From a virus, in the IMG/VR virus record IMGVR_UViG_3300014914_000004, positions 1 through 64,000 of that record: DNA of 64,000 bases; one strand, 5' to 3'. A program made the position numbers and the translations under genes. Shown piece after piece: positions 31,301 to 41,300 of this stretch (its first letter is position 1; each line of letters opens with the position of its first letter). The notes beneath the pieces were generated by a model. It made no database searches, was not told where the DNA came from, and worked only from the letters and a program-made list of their open reading frames with translations.

Positions 31301-32107
31301 CAGGGAACGGGCAGTGAACTGATGATGGCAGCGCTTGAGTCCGGAGCAAATCTGACCGGAGAACAGCGTGAAGTGTTTGAGAGGATGGCCAGACAGAAGT
31401 TCATGAAAGAGCGTGGATTTGAGTCTACAACATCCAAAGAGTTCCAGGTAGCATTCAACAAGGCACAGTCGGACGTGGGCAAAGGCTACATGGGAGGCAA
31501 AGAGGTTTTTGATTCTGATGCCAGAACACGACTGCGGACTATACTGGAATCAAAAGGTATGCAGGAAAATGCACAACATGGTGCAGCGGCGTTAGCGGGA
31601 CATCAGGTGCTGCAGCGTGGTCAGATATCTCAGGCGCAGCAGGCGGCGGCAGTGAGTAAGGTAATTAACCCGTTGATAGGGGGTACGGTTACAGGGGTGG
31701 ATGATTTCGAGAGACTAGGCAAAGAAGACCTCTCTTCTCTTATCCGAGGAGGACATCGCGGGATAGTTGAGCAGGTAGCTGTCTTACAGGGACAAGGTAG
31801 TGCGGAGGAAAAAAGTGAAGCAAGGGCGAATATACAACGGATGCTCAGCTCTGCAGGTCAAGGGCTGGTAGAAGAGACAGAAGAAACGACGATTAGGAAG
31901 GGCATGGGACGTGAGTACTCAGATCTGCAGCGCTCACATAAAGCAGTCGGCGGTATAGGCGCAGAACTTGGCGAAGATTTCCGTCCTGCAGGGAAAGGCG
32001 TAGGAGCGTACTTTAACGAGGAAAGCACTAAGAACTTTAAGGAAGGTGCTGAAGCGCTAAACGAGGCTGCAAATGCGATGCAGGCCGCAGCATTGAGGGT
32101 ACCATAA
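28358..32107 (+). CDS. Tail tape measure protein
   Basis: A 1249-residue protein following the chaperone pair. It is Gly/Gln/Ala/Met-rich and helical, with a hydrophobic Gly-zipper segment (about residues 180-220: GAGYGIGALAGGMLGARFG and GAAIGAGAA), which would be released or membrane-interacting at DNA ejection. At about 0.15 nm per residue it would set a tail of about 185 nm, if the whole length counts. The fold family was not recognised, but length, composition and position are diagnostic. Confidence 0.83.
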   Translation: MSNGYNPMQANLGLMSGQGSRVMTPSDIATSLSQQASAQLSQAESMSPVARGGGSSFNFGQQFQAQLGQIQQQQSLGVYQAAMMAGAMPGAQGYSGGMVPSPLTMTPPSTGAFRPPAPPPMMAPISPTPIMPVASTPLTPRAPSPIFQTAWDQEVRQREARADQLFAYQAQAPRAIGQGAGYGIGALAGGMLGARFGGLGKIAGAAIGAGAAHFSGAAQGLGDVSMLPMQSTIQAHSMGAALQRSSQDWVVSGPQLHPLGRGLNRGASQQLASGIQSMAEDSSFQQSTGGMFNQKDLMKITQLSGQAGLMDMEQSIPGIQQNLRRVSQAISSFMELTNQPDVVTVVKQMGQLRQLGFGVDQMDEAAQGMRSFSRAAGTSIQGAMQQYGMPGAMTYQQAGLMAGPGMQYGMYSGATARQGVAGGVYNTQQLSMLGGVGGIAQRNMQAQAAMLSMPLFGAAAGQYGAGGWGMNANSLAQMGSSGSGGAQGMVLNAVQNMGNAVQSGGVGAMAMFGLQQRQVQSQAANAMTPYEQTVMRFRMARETGQGLGLKGAGAFAVGAQSLFGKEVAEQMMIEASDPDHWRQQRDMISRRQEDISRQQRDEIREAAPGMFGQIAGAVTPKDTTMRNVKDAWLRPFGKLSRIIGEGMDDSSDFKRRNSAWEEGRLYSRTPTEFIASSKSARRAQEQWEAGATGEMLGGTKGVGGLAQADPIQAYHDVMSYQDRRGPEGSAHVAGGMSAKDIDQGIEFVGTVLDYATPAGLASAVGGFDMSDILRHTYGTGLSAAHGNQYVKKAGAFASGRTSKTRQMFKGMGGASRTGEASAGMYSNLEKAFGLEAGTGFQTVSGVGARIGVAAREGDSVFGDAFSDRIDQGTARNAAIQEMAGRSGKSIEEATRIYDSLSEQDRAGFESLGVKNALETGSAETKEAISRAQELSLGSEARRQSGYTQADMKMTQMRMRKFESALGIPEGEQTEKYREFTKQGTGSELMMAALESGANLTGEQREVFERMARQKFMKERGFESTTSKEFQVAFNKAQSDVGKGYMGGKEVFDSDARTRLRTILESKGMQENAQHGAAALAGHQVLQRGQISQAQQAAAVSKVINPLIGGTVTGVDDFERLGKEDLSSLIRGGHRGIVEQVAVLQGQGSAEEKSEARANIQRMLSSAGQGLVEETEETTIRKGMGREYSDLQRSHKAVGGIGAELGEDFRPAGKGVGAYFNEESTKNFKEGAEALNEAANAMQAAALRVP

Positions 32108-32340
32108 TGACAGTTACAACATTGACACGTACACCCCGCAAACACCAGATCCCACCTCGGGCTGAGGCATGGATTCGGTATATAAACGACTCTTTACTCC
32201 GTAATGTTTCTTTGGGAGAAGACGCCACTTCTGTTATTCTTCCTCCACTGGTAGAGAGAGCGTATATGCTTCTTAACGAGACCACACCCCTGGACACTGA
32301 GCTGTACCCCGAAGGTACACCGTTCAGAAGGAGACAGTAG
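32107..32340 (+). CDS. Small tail-module hypothetical protein
   Basis: A 77-residue ORF whose ATG overlaps the tape measure stop (TAATG). Basic N-terminus (TRTPRKHQIPPRAEAW), then a helical region and a polar tail. Its TAG directly precedes the next ATG. It probably codes for a tail-tip or connector component, but nothing is diagnostic. Confidence 0.65.
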   Translation: MTVTTLTRTPRKHQIPPRAEAWIRYINDSLLRNVSLGEDATSVILPPLVERAYMLLNETTPLDTELYPEGTPFRRRQ

Positions 32341-33375
32341 ATGCCTAAAGCTTCACCTCCAATAGTACCGTTGGATTCGGGCATAATAGACAGGCTTCGA
32401 GCCATTAACAGTGGCGCTTCTGAGGAAGAGGCCAACGACATTTTAGCAGATGAACGCATAACGTGGGATGCAGCTAAGTTGTATTTGGACGGGTCTAACA
32501 AAAATTCAGGACGAGATCCGTATGCGCAGGGAGTGTTCGCTGGTTGGCCTGCGATGACCCCCAAGTATATGCGGCACGTCCAGGGACGTAGTGCTGGGGC
32601 ACAGACGACGATGGCGCGTATGTATGTGAAGGCGCGACTAGGTAAAGGGTCGAGTGCTGCGGCGAAAAAGTACAAACGTTTCTCGGCTTTGCTTGATTCT
32701 TTTCCAGAGCCGGGCACCCAAGAGATCGCCTCTATTCTTATGGGTGACGGGTCAGAGGTTGGAGGGTTAGGTTATTTTGATTTTTTCTTACAACGTGTAG
32801 ACCATCCTATTCATGAGAAATTTCAGGTAGTGGAGACTCTTTCGGATAACTATGTAGCGTTCTTCTTTGGGCAGCAGGCACCAGTGTTTAGCTATTCTGG
32901 TGTGGTGATGAATACCTACCAGGATGATTGGGCTATGCGCCTTTTACGAATGTTCAGGGACATTACCCGGGGATCACAGTTAGCCCGGAGAGGACTGCTT
33001 TTCTATATTAAGTATGATTCTATGATTGTTTCCGGCGCTATGATGAATCTCCATTTTACGATAAACGCATCTACGGAGACAGCAGTACCTTTCTCATTCC
33101 AGCTGTTAGTCAAGAAAGTACATATTGTACAGGGAGGAATAGCACCTCCTACTATGGCACCGGAAGGCGACACTTTTATTCCTGAGAACTATCAGCTTGT
33201 AGAGACTAAGTATACAAAGTTGACACCTAAGGTATCTAAGCCTTCAGGAGAGAATGTGACAGGAGGGACAGTCCAAACGCCTGCTGCAGGGGGTGATTCA
33301 GGCGAAATTGAAGCTTACGTTTACGATGACAGTCCGACTTTCATGGATGGTGCGTACGCACCCTTTAGCGATTAA
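32341..33375 (+). CDS. Tail/baseplate structural protein
   Basis: A 344-residue protein between the tape measure and the fibres. A region at about residues 155-265 (V-E-T-L-S-D-N-Y-V-A-F-F-F-G, then D-W-A-M-R-L-L-R-M-F-R, R-G-L-L-F-Y-I-K-Y-D and V-S-G-A-M-M-N-L) resembles a conserved segment I associate with phage tail-tip/baseplate proteins encoded near tape measures. The C-terminal 60 residues are acidic and disordered. Exact baseplate role not assigned. Confidence 0.68.
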   Translation: MPKASPPIVPLDSGIIDRLRAINSGASEEEANDILADERITWDAAKLYLDGSNKNSGRDPYAQGVFAGWPAMTPKYMRHVQGRSAGAQTTMARMYVKARLGKGSSAAAKKYKRFSALLDSFPEPGTQEIASILMGDGSEVGGLGYFDFFLQRVDHPIHEKFQVVETLSDNYVAFFFGQQAPVFSYSGVVMNTYQDDWAMRLLRMFRDITRGSQLARRGLLFYIKYDSMIVSGAMMNLHFTINASTETAVPFSFQLLVKKVHIVQGGIAPPTMAPEGDTFIPENYQLVETKYTKLTPKVSKPSGENVTGGTVQTPAAGGDSGEIEAYVYDDSPTFMDGAYAPFSD

Positions 33376-33457
33376 AGATACATATGGAAGGATTTATAAG
33401 TACGGACAACAAAAAAACATGCACTTTCTCGTATCATTGTGTGAGGAGTATACGTAG

Positions 33458-34981
33458 ATGGCTAATGCGGCTAATTTTAGAATAAACCAACTCTCTGCAG
33501 GTACGTACGGCTTAGCTCGGCGGGACATACTGCCTACAACGTTGGCCGGAGTTCCAGCCCAGTTTGAAGCCCTCAATCCAGGGCTCACGTACTTGTGGGA
33601 AATAATTCAGCCTCCCGGATCAACGGCTACAATAGCGACACCTAATGCCCAGACAACCACCTGCAACGTTGAAAGCCGTGGCGGTTACGTCGTAAAGCTG
33701 ACTGTAAATTTCGGCCTCCCGACCGAAGATGTATGTCTTATCTACATAGGGCTTGCGTACAGCACGAGCGGGTTATGTGGCCCAGCGCTCAACGAGACTA
33801 TCGAAGATAATAGCCTGGGTACTCCCGAGTATGGTTGGGGTGAAAAGTTTCTTGTGTGGATGGCATGGGTAGAAGCCAATATTGGAGGAGGCTCTGGAGG
33901 GTTAAACTGGGGAGTCAGCGAGAAGGCCAGCAGTTACTCCGTACAGTCAACAGATAAGTACAGTATTTTCATTTCAAATCCTGCGGTAGCCACCGATGTT
34001 ACGTTTACGCTCCCTTCTCTGGCGTCCGTTCCCAACTTAGGTGACCCGTATTTCTTCTATCGAGGAGGCGACAGCACTGTAGGGAATGTCATAATTACTA
34101 CGCCTGACGGTGTTTTAGCGGAATCAGGAGCATTAGAAGCTTTCCAGTCGTCTAAGCTGCAATGTACCAACCCGGGAGGAGGGATTCGAGTAGAGCTGCT
34201 TTCCATTGCGGGAGGGATACCTCTATGGGGATGCTTCCCTCTTAGCGGTGAGTGGTACGATCCTGATATTTATGGTGCGATACATGACGCATCTTGGGAT
34301 ATTCTTCCTGTTCGAGTGGATGATGATAAGTATTTTTCTAAGAGTGGGGAGAGCCCCTTTGGGTACGGCACAGGCGGACCTACTGCAGTTCGGTTAGGCC
34401 ATCAGTATGCGCTCGCCCAGGGCATGTTCTCATTCGCACACGGTGACCAGTGTGACGCGCAGGATGCGTTCAGTTCTGCTACCGGACGCGGTGGGTGGGC
34501 ACACTGGGATGCAGCCAAAGCACATGCGGCAGGATTTAAGTTAGACATTACAGGCCTTCCTATGCGGGGAAGCATGCAAATGGTGGACGTACCGATTTAC
34601 GGTTACGCCGTAAGCACTGACTCTGCTGCTGTGTACGTAACAAATAAGGGGCGTGAGACGGTAGCTGCGTCTATCGATCTGGAGCTTGGAAGTCAGCGGG
34701 CGTACGTAGGGCAGGTGTATTTGGTGGGAAAAGAGCAGAGCGCCGTTATTCCGGCAGTAGCTGCGTATATTATGGACTTTGTGATCGATGATAATAGGCT
34801 TGTAGGCAAGAACATCCTGCAGGTAGGGCGAGACACTAACGCTCATATCGATGACTGGGATGTAGACCTGGATATTGTTGGAACGGATAAGCTAGGTATT
34901 TCCGTAGAAGTGGATGATGGCACGGTGTGGTGGAGTGGCCGCATTATGCTTTCTGAGATGTACGCTGAAGATCGACCGTAG
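33458..34981 (+). CDS. Tail fibre with YadA-like head and C-terminal fibre domain
   Basis: A 507-residue protein behind GAGGAGTATACGTAG; the 82-nt gap before it has no recognised promoter. N-terminal Ig/PKD-like domain (L-T-Y-L-W-E-I-I-Q-P-P-G-S), then residues about 315-365 contain YadA-head-like repeats (ALAQGMFSFAHG, FSSATGRGGWAHW, KAHAAG). The final 130 residues (G-Q-V-Y-L-V-G-K-E...A-Y-I-M-D-F-V) look homologous to the end of the 35070 fibre and resemble peptidase-G2/IMC-type fibre domains. Likely receptor-binding. Confidence 0.8.
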   Translation: MANAANFRINQLSAGTYGLARRDILPTTLAGVPAQFEALNPGLTYLWEIIQPPGSTATIATPNAQTTTCNVESRGGYVVKLTVNFGLPTEDVCLIYIGLAYSTSGLCGPALNETIEDNSLGTPEYGWGEKFLVWMAWVEANIGGGSGGLNWGVSEKASSYSVQSTDKYSIFISNPAVATDVTFTLPSLASVPNLGDPYFFYRGGDSTVGNVIITTPDGVLAESGALEAFQSSKLQCTNPGGGIRVELLSIAGGIPLWGCFPLSGEWYDPDIYGAIHDASWDILPVRVDDDKYFSKSGESPFGYGTGGPTAVRLGHQYALAQGMFSFAHGDQCDAQDAFSSATGRGGWAHWDAAKAHAAGFKLDITGLPMRGSMQMVDVPIYGYAVSTDSAAVYVTNKGRETVAASIDLELGSQRAYVGQVYLVGKEQSAVIPAVAAYIMDFVIDDNRLVGKNILQVGRDTNAHIDDWDVDLDIVGTDKLGISVEVDDGTVWWSGRIMLSEMYAEDRP

Positions 34982-35005
34982 TACTTGCCGTTCTGTTCGG
35001 CTCTC

Positions 35006-35016
35006 CCTATATTTTT
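35006..35016 (+). promoter_or_regulatory. Candidate late promoter CCTATATTTTT
   Basis: In the 88-nt gap upstream of the 35070 fibre ATG. Matches the CCTATA(C/A/T)TT motif found at other virion gene starts. It lies 54 nt before the ATG, similar to the 7426 site (41-51 nt). A GCCG/CGGC stem at about 34988 just before it is too short to call a terminator. Inferred from recurrence. Confidence 0.4.
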
Positions 35017-35069
35017 GAATAAGAATACCTCGTAACTGTGTGCCATGAGCCGCAAGGAGAAGATACGCT

Positions 35070-38000
35070 ATGTCATTACATTGGAAAACAAACGGAGATA
35101 TCTCCTTTAACGATGCCAACTTTGCAGGAGGATACACTCAGTTAGGTGACGCTTTCGCGATGTCTAACGGTACATCCGGAGGCAGTTTTGGCAGGCTGGA
35201 CACTGCACTAGGCGCACAGTCTTTCTTCGATAATGCGTATTACGATATCGGAGACATCCTGTCTGAGCTCGTCAACGAGGTAGACACGATTGCTTCTGCT
35301 TCAGGCGAAGCGAATACTGCCAGCAATGCAGGCACAGGTGTATCTCTGTATTACCAGAAAGCAGGGGTAGACTTAGAGTTCAACGGTATCAAGTCCGAGA
35401 ACAATATGCTGAGCTGCACTCTGGATGCGGGGACACACGACATTGAGCTTACAGTTAATGTGGGAAATATCGACCATGGAAGTTTGAACGCCACTTCACT
35501 GACTCACGATGACCACACAATTTACTCTCTGGCTGATGGCTCCAGAGACTACAGTGCGGCTGTTGAGTACGATGCGGACTACAGCGGTACGTACACTGAT
35601 CGCAGTTTGGTTGACAAAGGATACGTCGATGCTGTTGCAGCGGGACTCCATCCGAAAGCAGCTGTTCGAGTAGCGACAACTGCCGACTTAGCGGCGTACA
35701 CCAAGACAGGTACCGGCGTAGGCGCATACCTTGAGGCTGATGCGAATGGTTCGATTAATACCCCTGGTATTGACGGAATTACTGATCTTGCAGCAGGCGA
35801 CCGCATTTTATTTAAGAATGCAGCTGCCGGAGCTGAAACTGCAGACGCAGACAACGGACTCTACGAGGTCACCGTAGTAGGTACTGCAGGTACTCCTTGG
35901 AGAATTACACGTACTACAGACTTTGACGGATCGCCAGCCAGTGAGGTTCAGGGCGGTGATTTCATGTTCGTACAGGAAGGTACCGCTAATGCAGATTCCG
36001 GTTGGGTACTGGTCACTGACGGTACGATCACGGTAGACACGACAGCACTGCAGTTCACACAGTTTTCCGGTGCTGGTCAGATTTCTGCAGGTACAGGCCT
36101 GACTAAAGACGGCAATACGATTCACATAGGTGATGGTTCCACCGGAGACATTGGCGGTATCAACCGTACAGCCAGTGACATCTCAGTAGCAGTAGACGGC
36201 AGTACGATGCAGGTCACAGGAAATCAGATCGCAATTGACACCTGGACACTTGACGACGCGTATACGAGCGGTTCCGATGCAAACGTGGGAGTAGACTCCT
36301 ACAGCGTGGATTGGCAGCTTGCAGGCACATCCTATGCGTTCCAAATTACATCCACAAATGACACCGTAAGCTTTACTGGTGATGGTGGTGGCGATATTGA
36401 TGCCGTAATGAATGTTCAAAGTTTGGACGTAGACACTACGGGTGTAATTTCTCTGGACACGGTATATGATGACGCTTCCGCCGTTAGTATCACCACTAAT
36501 GGAGGCACTAAAGAGCGCGTCACTGTTACAAATACCCAAGGGGATAATAATCTGGCTATCGGACTTATTGCTCCGGCAGGAGGTATTACGCTAGACGCAA
36601 ACAAGGTATATCTTACGTCAGACACGGATACTACCTGGGAGCTTTCAGCGGATGAGGCTACGTCTCATACGATGGTAATCACTTCGACTAATGTCGGAGC
36701 AGGGACCGCAGTGCTCGATGTTAATGTAGATGATGCGATTACGATTGATTCCACTAATGCCGGTATATCGTTGGATGCAGCGGGAGCTTCAAACTTCACA
36801 ACTTCCTCAGGGAACCTTGCTCTTAGTGCTTCCTCCATATTGGATCTTGACGGTGGGTCGGACGTTACAATTAACGCGGGAGGCTCTGTATACGCCGTAG
36901 CAACTTCTGGTGTTCAGCTAACAGGTCCTGCAGGTATTAATCTTGCTACCACTAATCAGGAGCTTGATATCAGTACTGGAACGGGCGCAGTAGACATTAA
37001 TAGTGGTGCGTTTACAGTAGATGCTGGTGGAGCTTCGCACATCAACACTGCTAGTGCAAATCTTACGCTAAGCACTACTACAGCAGGCAATTTGGTCCTC
37101 AACAGTGCGGCGGGCATCACATTCACAGACGGGAACTGGGACGGCACTACTGATCCTATCCCCTTCACGGATGGAAGTTCCACTAACTTCAGTGCATTCT
37201 CTACTCCGCCTCTTTCGTTGGTGCACGCCATCAACCTGGCGTACGCTGCTGGTGGCGCAGCTAACAGTTTGCAGGAGGTGTATACGGCTGACGACAACAC
37301 CGTGACTATGACAGCAGCTATCGGAACGGTAGCGTGGACGGGTGCAGCAAACCAAAACAGTGAGATAATGACGTTTTCACAGCTCGACACCACGAATGAT
37401 CCTGACGTCATCCTGATCACCAATGCAGGTACAGGAGCTTCGATTGAGTTGGCGGGTGCAGGTACTCGATCCATCAACTCCGCAAGTGCTAACCTGGCAC
37501 TTACTACGACTACCTCAGGCGCAATCACAGCTGATTCAGCGGGCGCAATCTCGTTGGATGCAGCAGCAGCCTCGAACTTCACTACCTCTGCAGGAGCACT
37601 CACTCTGGACGGTGCTGGCGGCATCTCTCTTGTAGGTAATGCTGCAGAGATAGATCTCACTACTACAGGCGCTATTGACCTCAACAGTGCCGCGGGTAGC
37701 TGGACAGCGACTGCTGGATTGGCATTCGCAGCCACAGACGATATTGATTTTGATGCTGACGTATATAACTTCGGCACAACAGCTGCTGGAGTATGGGAAG
37801 ACTCCGTTACTGTATCCGCAGGCAACGTAGACAGTCAGCTTGCTCAGGCCAGCATGACACATGCTGGGGTACAGACTTCTGGCGCCGCGTTTACGCGCTT
37901 AACTGCAGGTACTTCAGAGCTCATTATGGGTGCACAACACAAGACCATGGCAGGGCGCGTAGTGGTTATCGGGATGAAGGAAGGCGACACGGAAGTAATC

Positions 38001-38237
38001 GGATACATCATTGACTTCGTAGCTGAAGCAGCTTCTATCGCTACTGGAGCCGCTGTAATCCACGGGTACAATGTGACGGAGATCGCAAACGCCGGCACAA
38101 CTTCTGCTTGGGACGCTCAGGTTGTCGGTGCTGCTGATGGCAGTAACTGGGGACGTGTAGAGATTCAGGTTAAGGGTGAAGCTGATGTAAGCTGGTCTGC
38201 TAACATGCAGACTTCGGAAGTAGTAGTATCGTCTTAG
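35070..38237 (+). CDS. Large tail fibre with repeated beta modules
   Basis: A 1055-residue protein behind GCAAGGAGAAG. Residues about 185-335 form a phage tail-protein module (K-A-A-V-R-V-A-T-T...D-R-I-L-F-K-N...G-L-Y-E-V-T-V-V...T-D-F-D-G) seen in many tail fibres. Residues 500-900 are beta-solenoid-like, with repeats such as I-S-L-D-A-A-(G/A)-A-S-N-F-T-T. The last 110 residues (G-Y-I-I-D-F-V ... S-W-S-A-N-M-Q) resemble the end of the 33458 fibre. A likely host-adhesion protein. Followed by a terminator. Confidence 0.85.
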   Translation: MSLHWKTNGDISFNDANFAGGYTQLGDAFAMSNGTSGGSFGRLDTALGAQSFFDNAYYDIGDILSELVNEVDTIASASGEANTASNAGTGVSLYYQKAGVDLEFNGIKSENNMLSCTLDAGTHDIELTVNVGNIDHGSLNATSLTHDDHTIYSLADGSRDYSAAVEYDADYSGTYTDRSLVDKGYVDAVAAGLHPKAAVRVATTADLAAYTKTGTGVGAYLEADANGSINTPGIDGITDLAAGDRILFKNAAAGAETADADNGLYEVTVVGTAGTPWRITRTTDFDGSPASEVQGGDFMFVQEGTANADSGWVLVTDGTITVDTTALQFTQFSGAGQISAGTGLTKDGNTIHIGDGSTGDIGGINRTASDISVAVDGSTMQVTGNQIAIDTWTLDDAYTSGSDANVGVDSYSVDWQLAGTSYAFQITSTNDTVSFTGDGGGDIDAVMNVQSLDVDTTGVISLDTVYDDASAVSITTNGGTKERVTVTNTQGDNNLAIGLIAPAGGITLDANKVYLTSDTDTTWELSADEATSHTMVITSTNVGAGTAVLDVNVDDAITIDSTNAGISLDAAGASNFTTSSGNLALSASSILDLDGGSDVTINAGGSVYAVATSGVQLTGPAGINLATTNQELDISTGTGAVDINSGAFTVDAGGASHINTASANLTLSTTTAGNLVLNSAAGITFTDGNWDGTTDPIPFTDGSSTNFSAFSTPPLSLVHAINLAYAAGGAANSLQEVYTADDNTVTMTAAIGTVAWTGAANQNSEIMTFSQLDTTNDPDVILITNAGTGASIELAGAGTRSINSASANLALTTTTSGAITADSAGAISLDAAAASNFTTSAGALTLDGAGGISLVGNAAEIDLTTTGAIDLNSAAGSWTATAGLAFAATDDIDFDADVYNFGTTAAGVWEDSVTVSAGNVDSQLAQASMTHAGVQTSGAAFTRLTAGTSELIMGAQHKTMAGRVVVIGMKEGDTEVIGYIIDFVAEAASIATGAAVIHGYNVTEIANAGTTSAWDAQVVGAADGSNWGRVEIQVKGEADVSWSANMQTSEVVVSS

Positions 38238-38263
38238 AAGTGATATTTCTTAGTTAGGATTAA

Positions 38264-38299
38264 AAGGTCTTACACTTTACGGTGTAAGGCCTTTTTTTT
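38264..38299 (+). terminator. Rho-independent terminator after the 35070 fibre
   Basis: AAGGTCTTACAC pairs with GTGTAAGGCCTT (12 bp, one T-G), loop TTTACG, followed by eight T. The next gene begins at 38335, so it must have its own promoter or depend on readthrough; none is obvious in the 35-nt gap. Confidence 0.93.
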
Positions 38300-38334
38300 C
38301 GTAGAATTATGTAGTAACTAAACGGAGTCACCAG

Positions 38335-41300
38335 ATGAGCTTCATGGAAAAAACTGACGGCCAATTTGCTTGGGAAGACGGATATAAGCTACATCCTACC
38401 TGTACATACAGTGACGTGTTTATGTTGGCGGGCTCCATAGGTGAATGGAACGATTACGGAGATATGTTCGGAGCGAGCGGCGTACATACGATTATTGGAG
38501 CGCTGAACCATCTTCAAACACAGGTAAGTGCAGATTCACTTTGGGACCGATCAGGGACTGTACTTATACCGGACACTGCAACCGACACCCTTCGAGTTGG
38601 AGAGGGGAGTAAGACTGCTCCCAGCTATGCCTTTGGAGGTAACGTAGACTCAGGTATGTACTCTGATGTAGCAGGAGGTAAGTACCTCGCTTTTTCTGCT
38701 AACGACAATGAAGTACTGTCGGTGTCAGGCACCAAGGGATGGATCATATCTGCAGCAGGCTTTGACCTGGCAGCGACAGGGGAAGTTGATATAGACGCGA
38801 GTGCTTTTGCTCTGGATGCTACGAGCACGTCTAATCTGACGGTTACAGGAACCTCATCGGTGGACCTGACCCTTTCTGCAACAACTTCCTCAGGGGATTC
38901 CAGAGTGCTGATTTCTTCTGGGAGTGAGATTGATCTTAGTACTGGTAACGTAGATATAAATGCCACAGGAGCCTTCACTATCGATGGTGTTGCTACGTCC
39001 AATGTCACGGTCAGTGGTACTGGAACAGTAGCGCTCAATCTTGAGGCTACCTCAGGAACTTCAGCGGCGGATGTGAACATAGTTGCTGACAGGGAGATTG
39101 ACCTTACGTCGAGCGCCGTGGATATCAACGCAGTTGCTGCTGTTGATATAAACGCAGGAGCCACATCGGTCTTCGTAGTGGACGGCGCACATCTTACTGT
39201 AGGTACCAGCACTTCAGGTAACGCTACTTTAAGCGGAGCTACGAATGCTTCTATTCGTGCAGGCTCGGGGGTATTCGATGTTCGCACCAATGCTACACCC
39301 GTACAGCGACTAGAAATTAATGCAGATGGCGATTGGGACGTGGACGCTAAAGGGTATGTGCATGTATCTACGAGTGCTACTACGATAGATGCCAGCGCCC
39401 TTTCACTAGACGCCACGAGCACGTCTAATCTGACAGTGACTGGAACTGCTGCAGTAGATTTAGCTATCGGAGCAACTACCAGCTCAGGAGATGCAAGAGT
39501 CCTCATTACTGCTGGCTCAGAGATAGACCTTACGGCTAGTAACGTAGATATAAATGCGACAGCCGCTTTCTCCGTAGATGGTGTTACCGATTCCAATGTT
39601 TCGGTGGCAGGAACAGGGACGGTAGCGCTCAGCATAGCTGCTACTTCAAGCACCTCCGCAGCAGACGTAAATATTTCTGCTGATAGGGAGATTGATCTTA
39701 CGGCTAGTACCGTAGATATCAATGCTGCTGCAGCTGTCAGTATGAATGCGGGAGCCACTTCCATATTTACGGTAGCGGGTGCCGACCTAACGTTGACTAC
39801 GACTACGTCCGGTACCATCACACTTGGAGGAGCGACCAACACATCGGTTCGTTCAGGCTCTGGAGTGTTTGATATCCGCACAAATGCCTCTCCAGTACAG
39901 AGGTTACAGATTAATGCGTCCGGAGACTGGGATGCTGATGCGAACGATTACGCGCTCGATGCTGTAGAAGGTATTTCACTTGATGCGGCATCGGCCTCTA
40001 ATTTTACAGTTGCGGGAGACACCCTTTCACTGGCTACTACGACCAGTGGCAGCATGATCATTAACTCCGCGGAGAACGTAACATTTACTTACAACGAGGC
40101 CGCAGCAGGCAGTGCTCTTTACCTAGTGAACGACGACACTACGGTTGCCACGTTTTCTTCGAGTATTGCATTCCAGGCATTGACTGACGGCAACATTACG
40201 CTAACTGTCACGGATTCCCTGGTTACTGGACCTGCTATCACCCTTGATGCAAATGGGGCAGCTGCAGCGATCAATCTGGATTCGGATTTTGACATTACAA
40301 ACGTATATAACAACGCGGCAGGCGCAGGCAGCTATTCTATCTACGAAGATACAACACAGATTTTAGATATAGACGCTTCTGGGGCAGTGAAGTGGACACC
40401 CGGAGGCGCGTTCGAGATAGACACGGACGCAAACACTACGAGTGGGTATTCGCTGATAGATGGTATTTATTTTGTAAATGGGAAGAACACTACTGCTTTT
40501 GCAACATTACTGCAGGGGCTTTCAACAGGTGCGCACATCGTCTTAGGTCCTGGAACTCACGACATTAGTTGGACTACGGCACAGACCTTCAGTCGAGATA
40601 TGAAGATAAGTGGCTCAGGTGCGAGTACTACCGCTATTCGCTTTACAAGTAACGACGCTGATTGCTGTTTGAACTTCACAGGTACGCTTGAACTGTACGG
40701 AGTAACCGTAACACGGTCAGTCTCGATGACTAACCAGGCGTATGCAATTCAGTTGGCGGCACCTGGTTCTATCATTTCGGATTGCATATTTGAAACGGAT
40801 GCTCAAGCTGCTCCGACTTGGACTAGTATTAGTGTTTTGGCTGCTGCCGAAGACACTGTACTGCGGAATATTCGTTTTGAGACAAACTACTCTTCCTACT
40901 GGCACATCAATGCAAATGCTCCGAGGATCCAAATAGACAACTGTACTGCTACGGGCGAAGACGATAGTACAGGCTCAGTAAAGCTCACAGCGACCGCAGA
41001 GTATTCTAAAGTAGTGAACTGTTATTTCCAAAGTAGCAATGGAGCGACTGCGACACCTAATTTGGAGATCGCAGCGGACTATGTGAAAGTGACAGACAGC
41101 ACGTTTATCGCAGGGACATCTGCTGCGACAGGACATGGAGTCAGATGCTTTACGTTTAGTGGAGGACACACGACTGTCTCAGGCTGCACGGTACACGCAT
41201 TGTGGCCTGCTTCAAATAATTGCACTGATCGTATTGTATCGGTAGCAGGCTCTAGTAATCGTTTTGTCAACTCTGAGTTTAAGCAGCTTGGATACAACTA

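Noticed and set aside
36956-37825. A 289-aa minus-strand ORF inside the 35070 fibre
   Set aside because: Same explanation: an antisense artefact of the Ser/Thr/Ala-rich repeats, with Pro/Val/Ala composition and no supporting signals.
38625-39881. A 418-aa minus-strand ORF within the tailspike gene
   Set aside because: Antisense to a repeat-rich coding region with Ala/Thr/Val-biased codons; no ribosome binding site and low-complexity product, so it is a shadow of the tailspike repeats.
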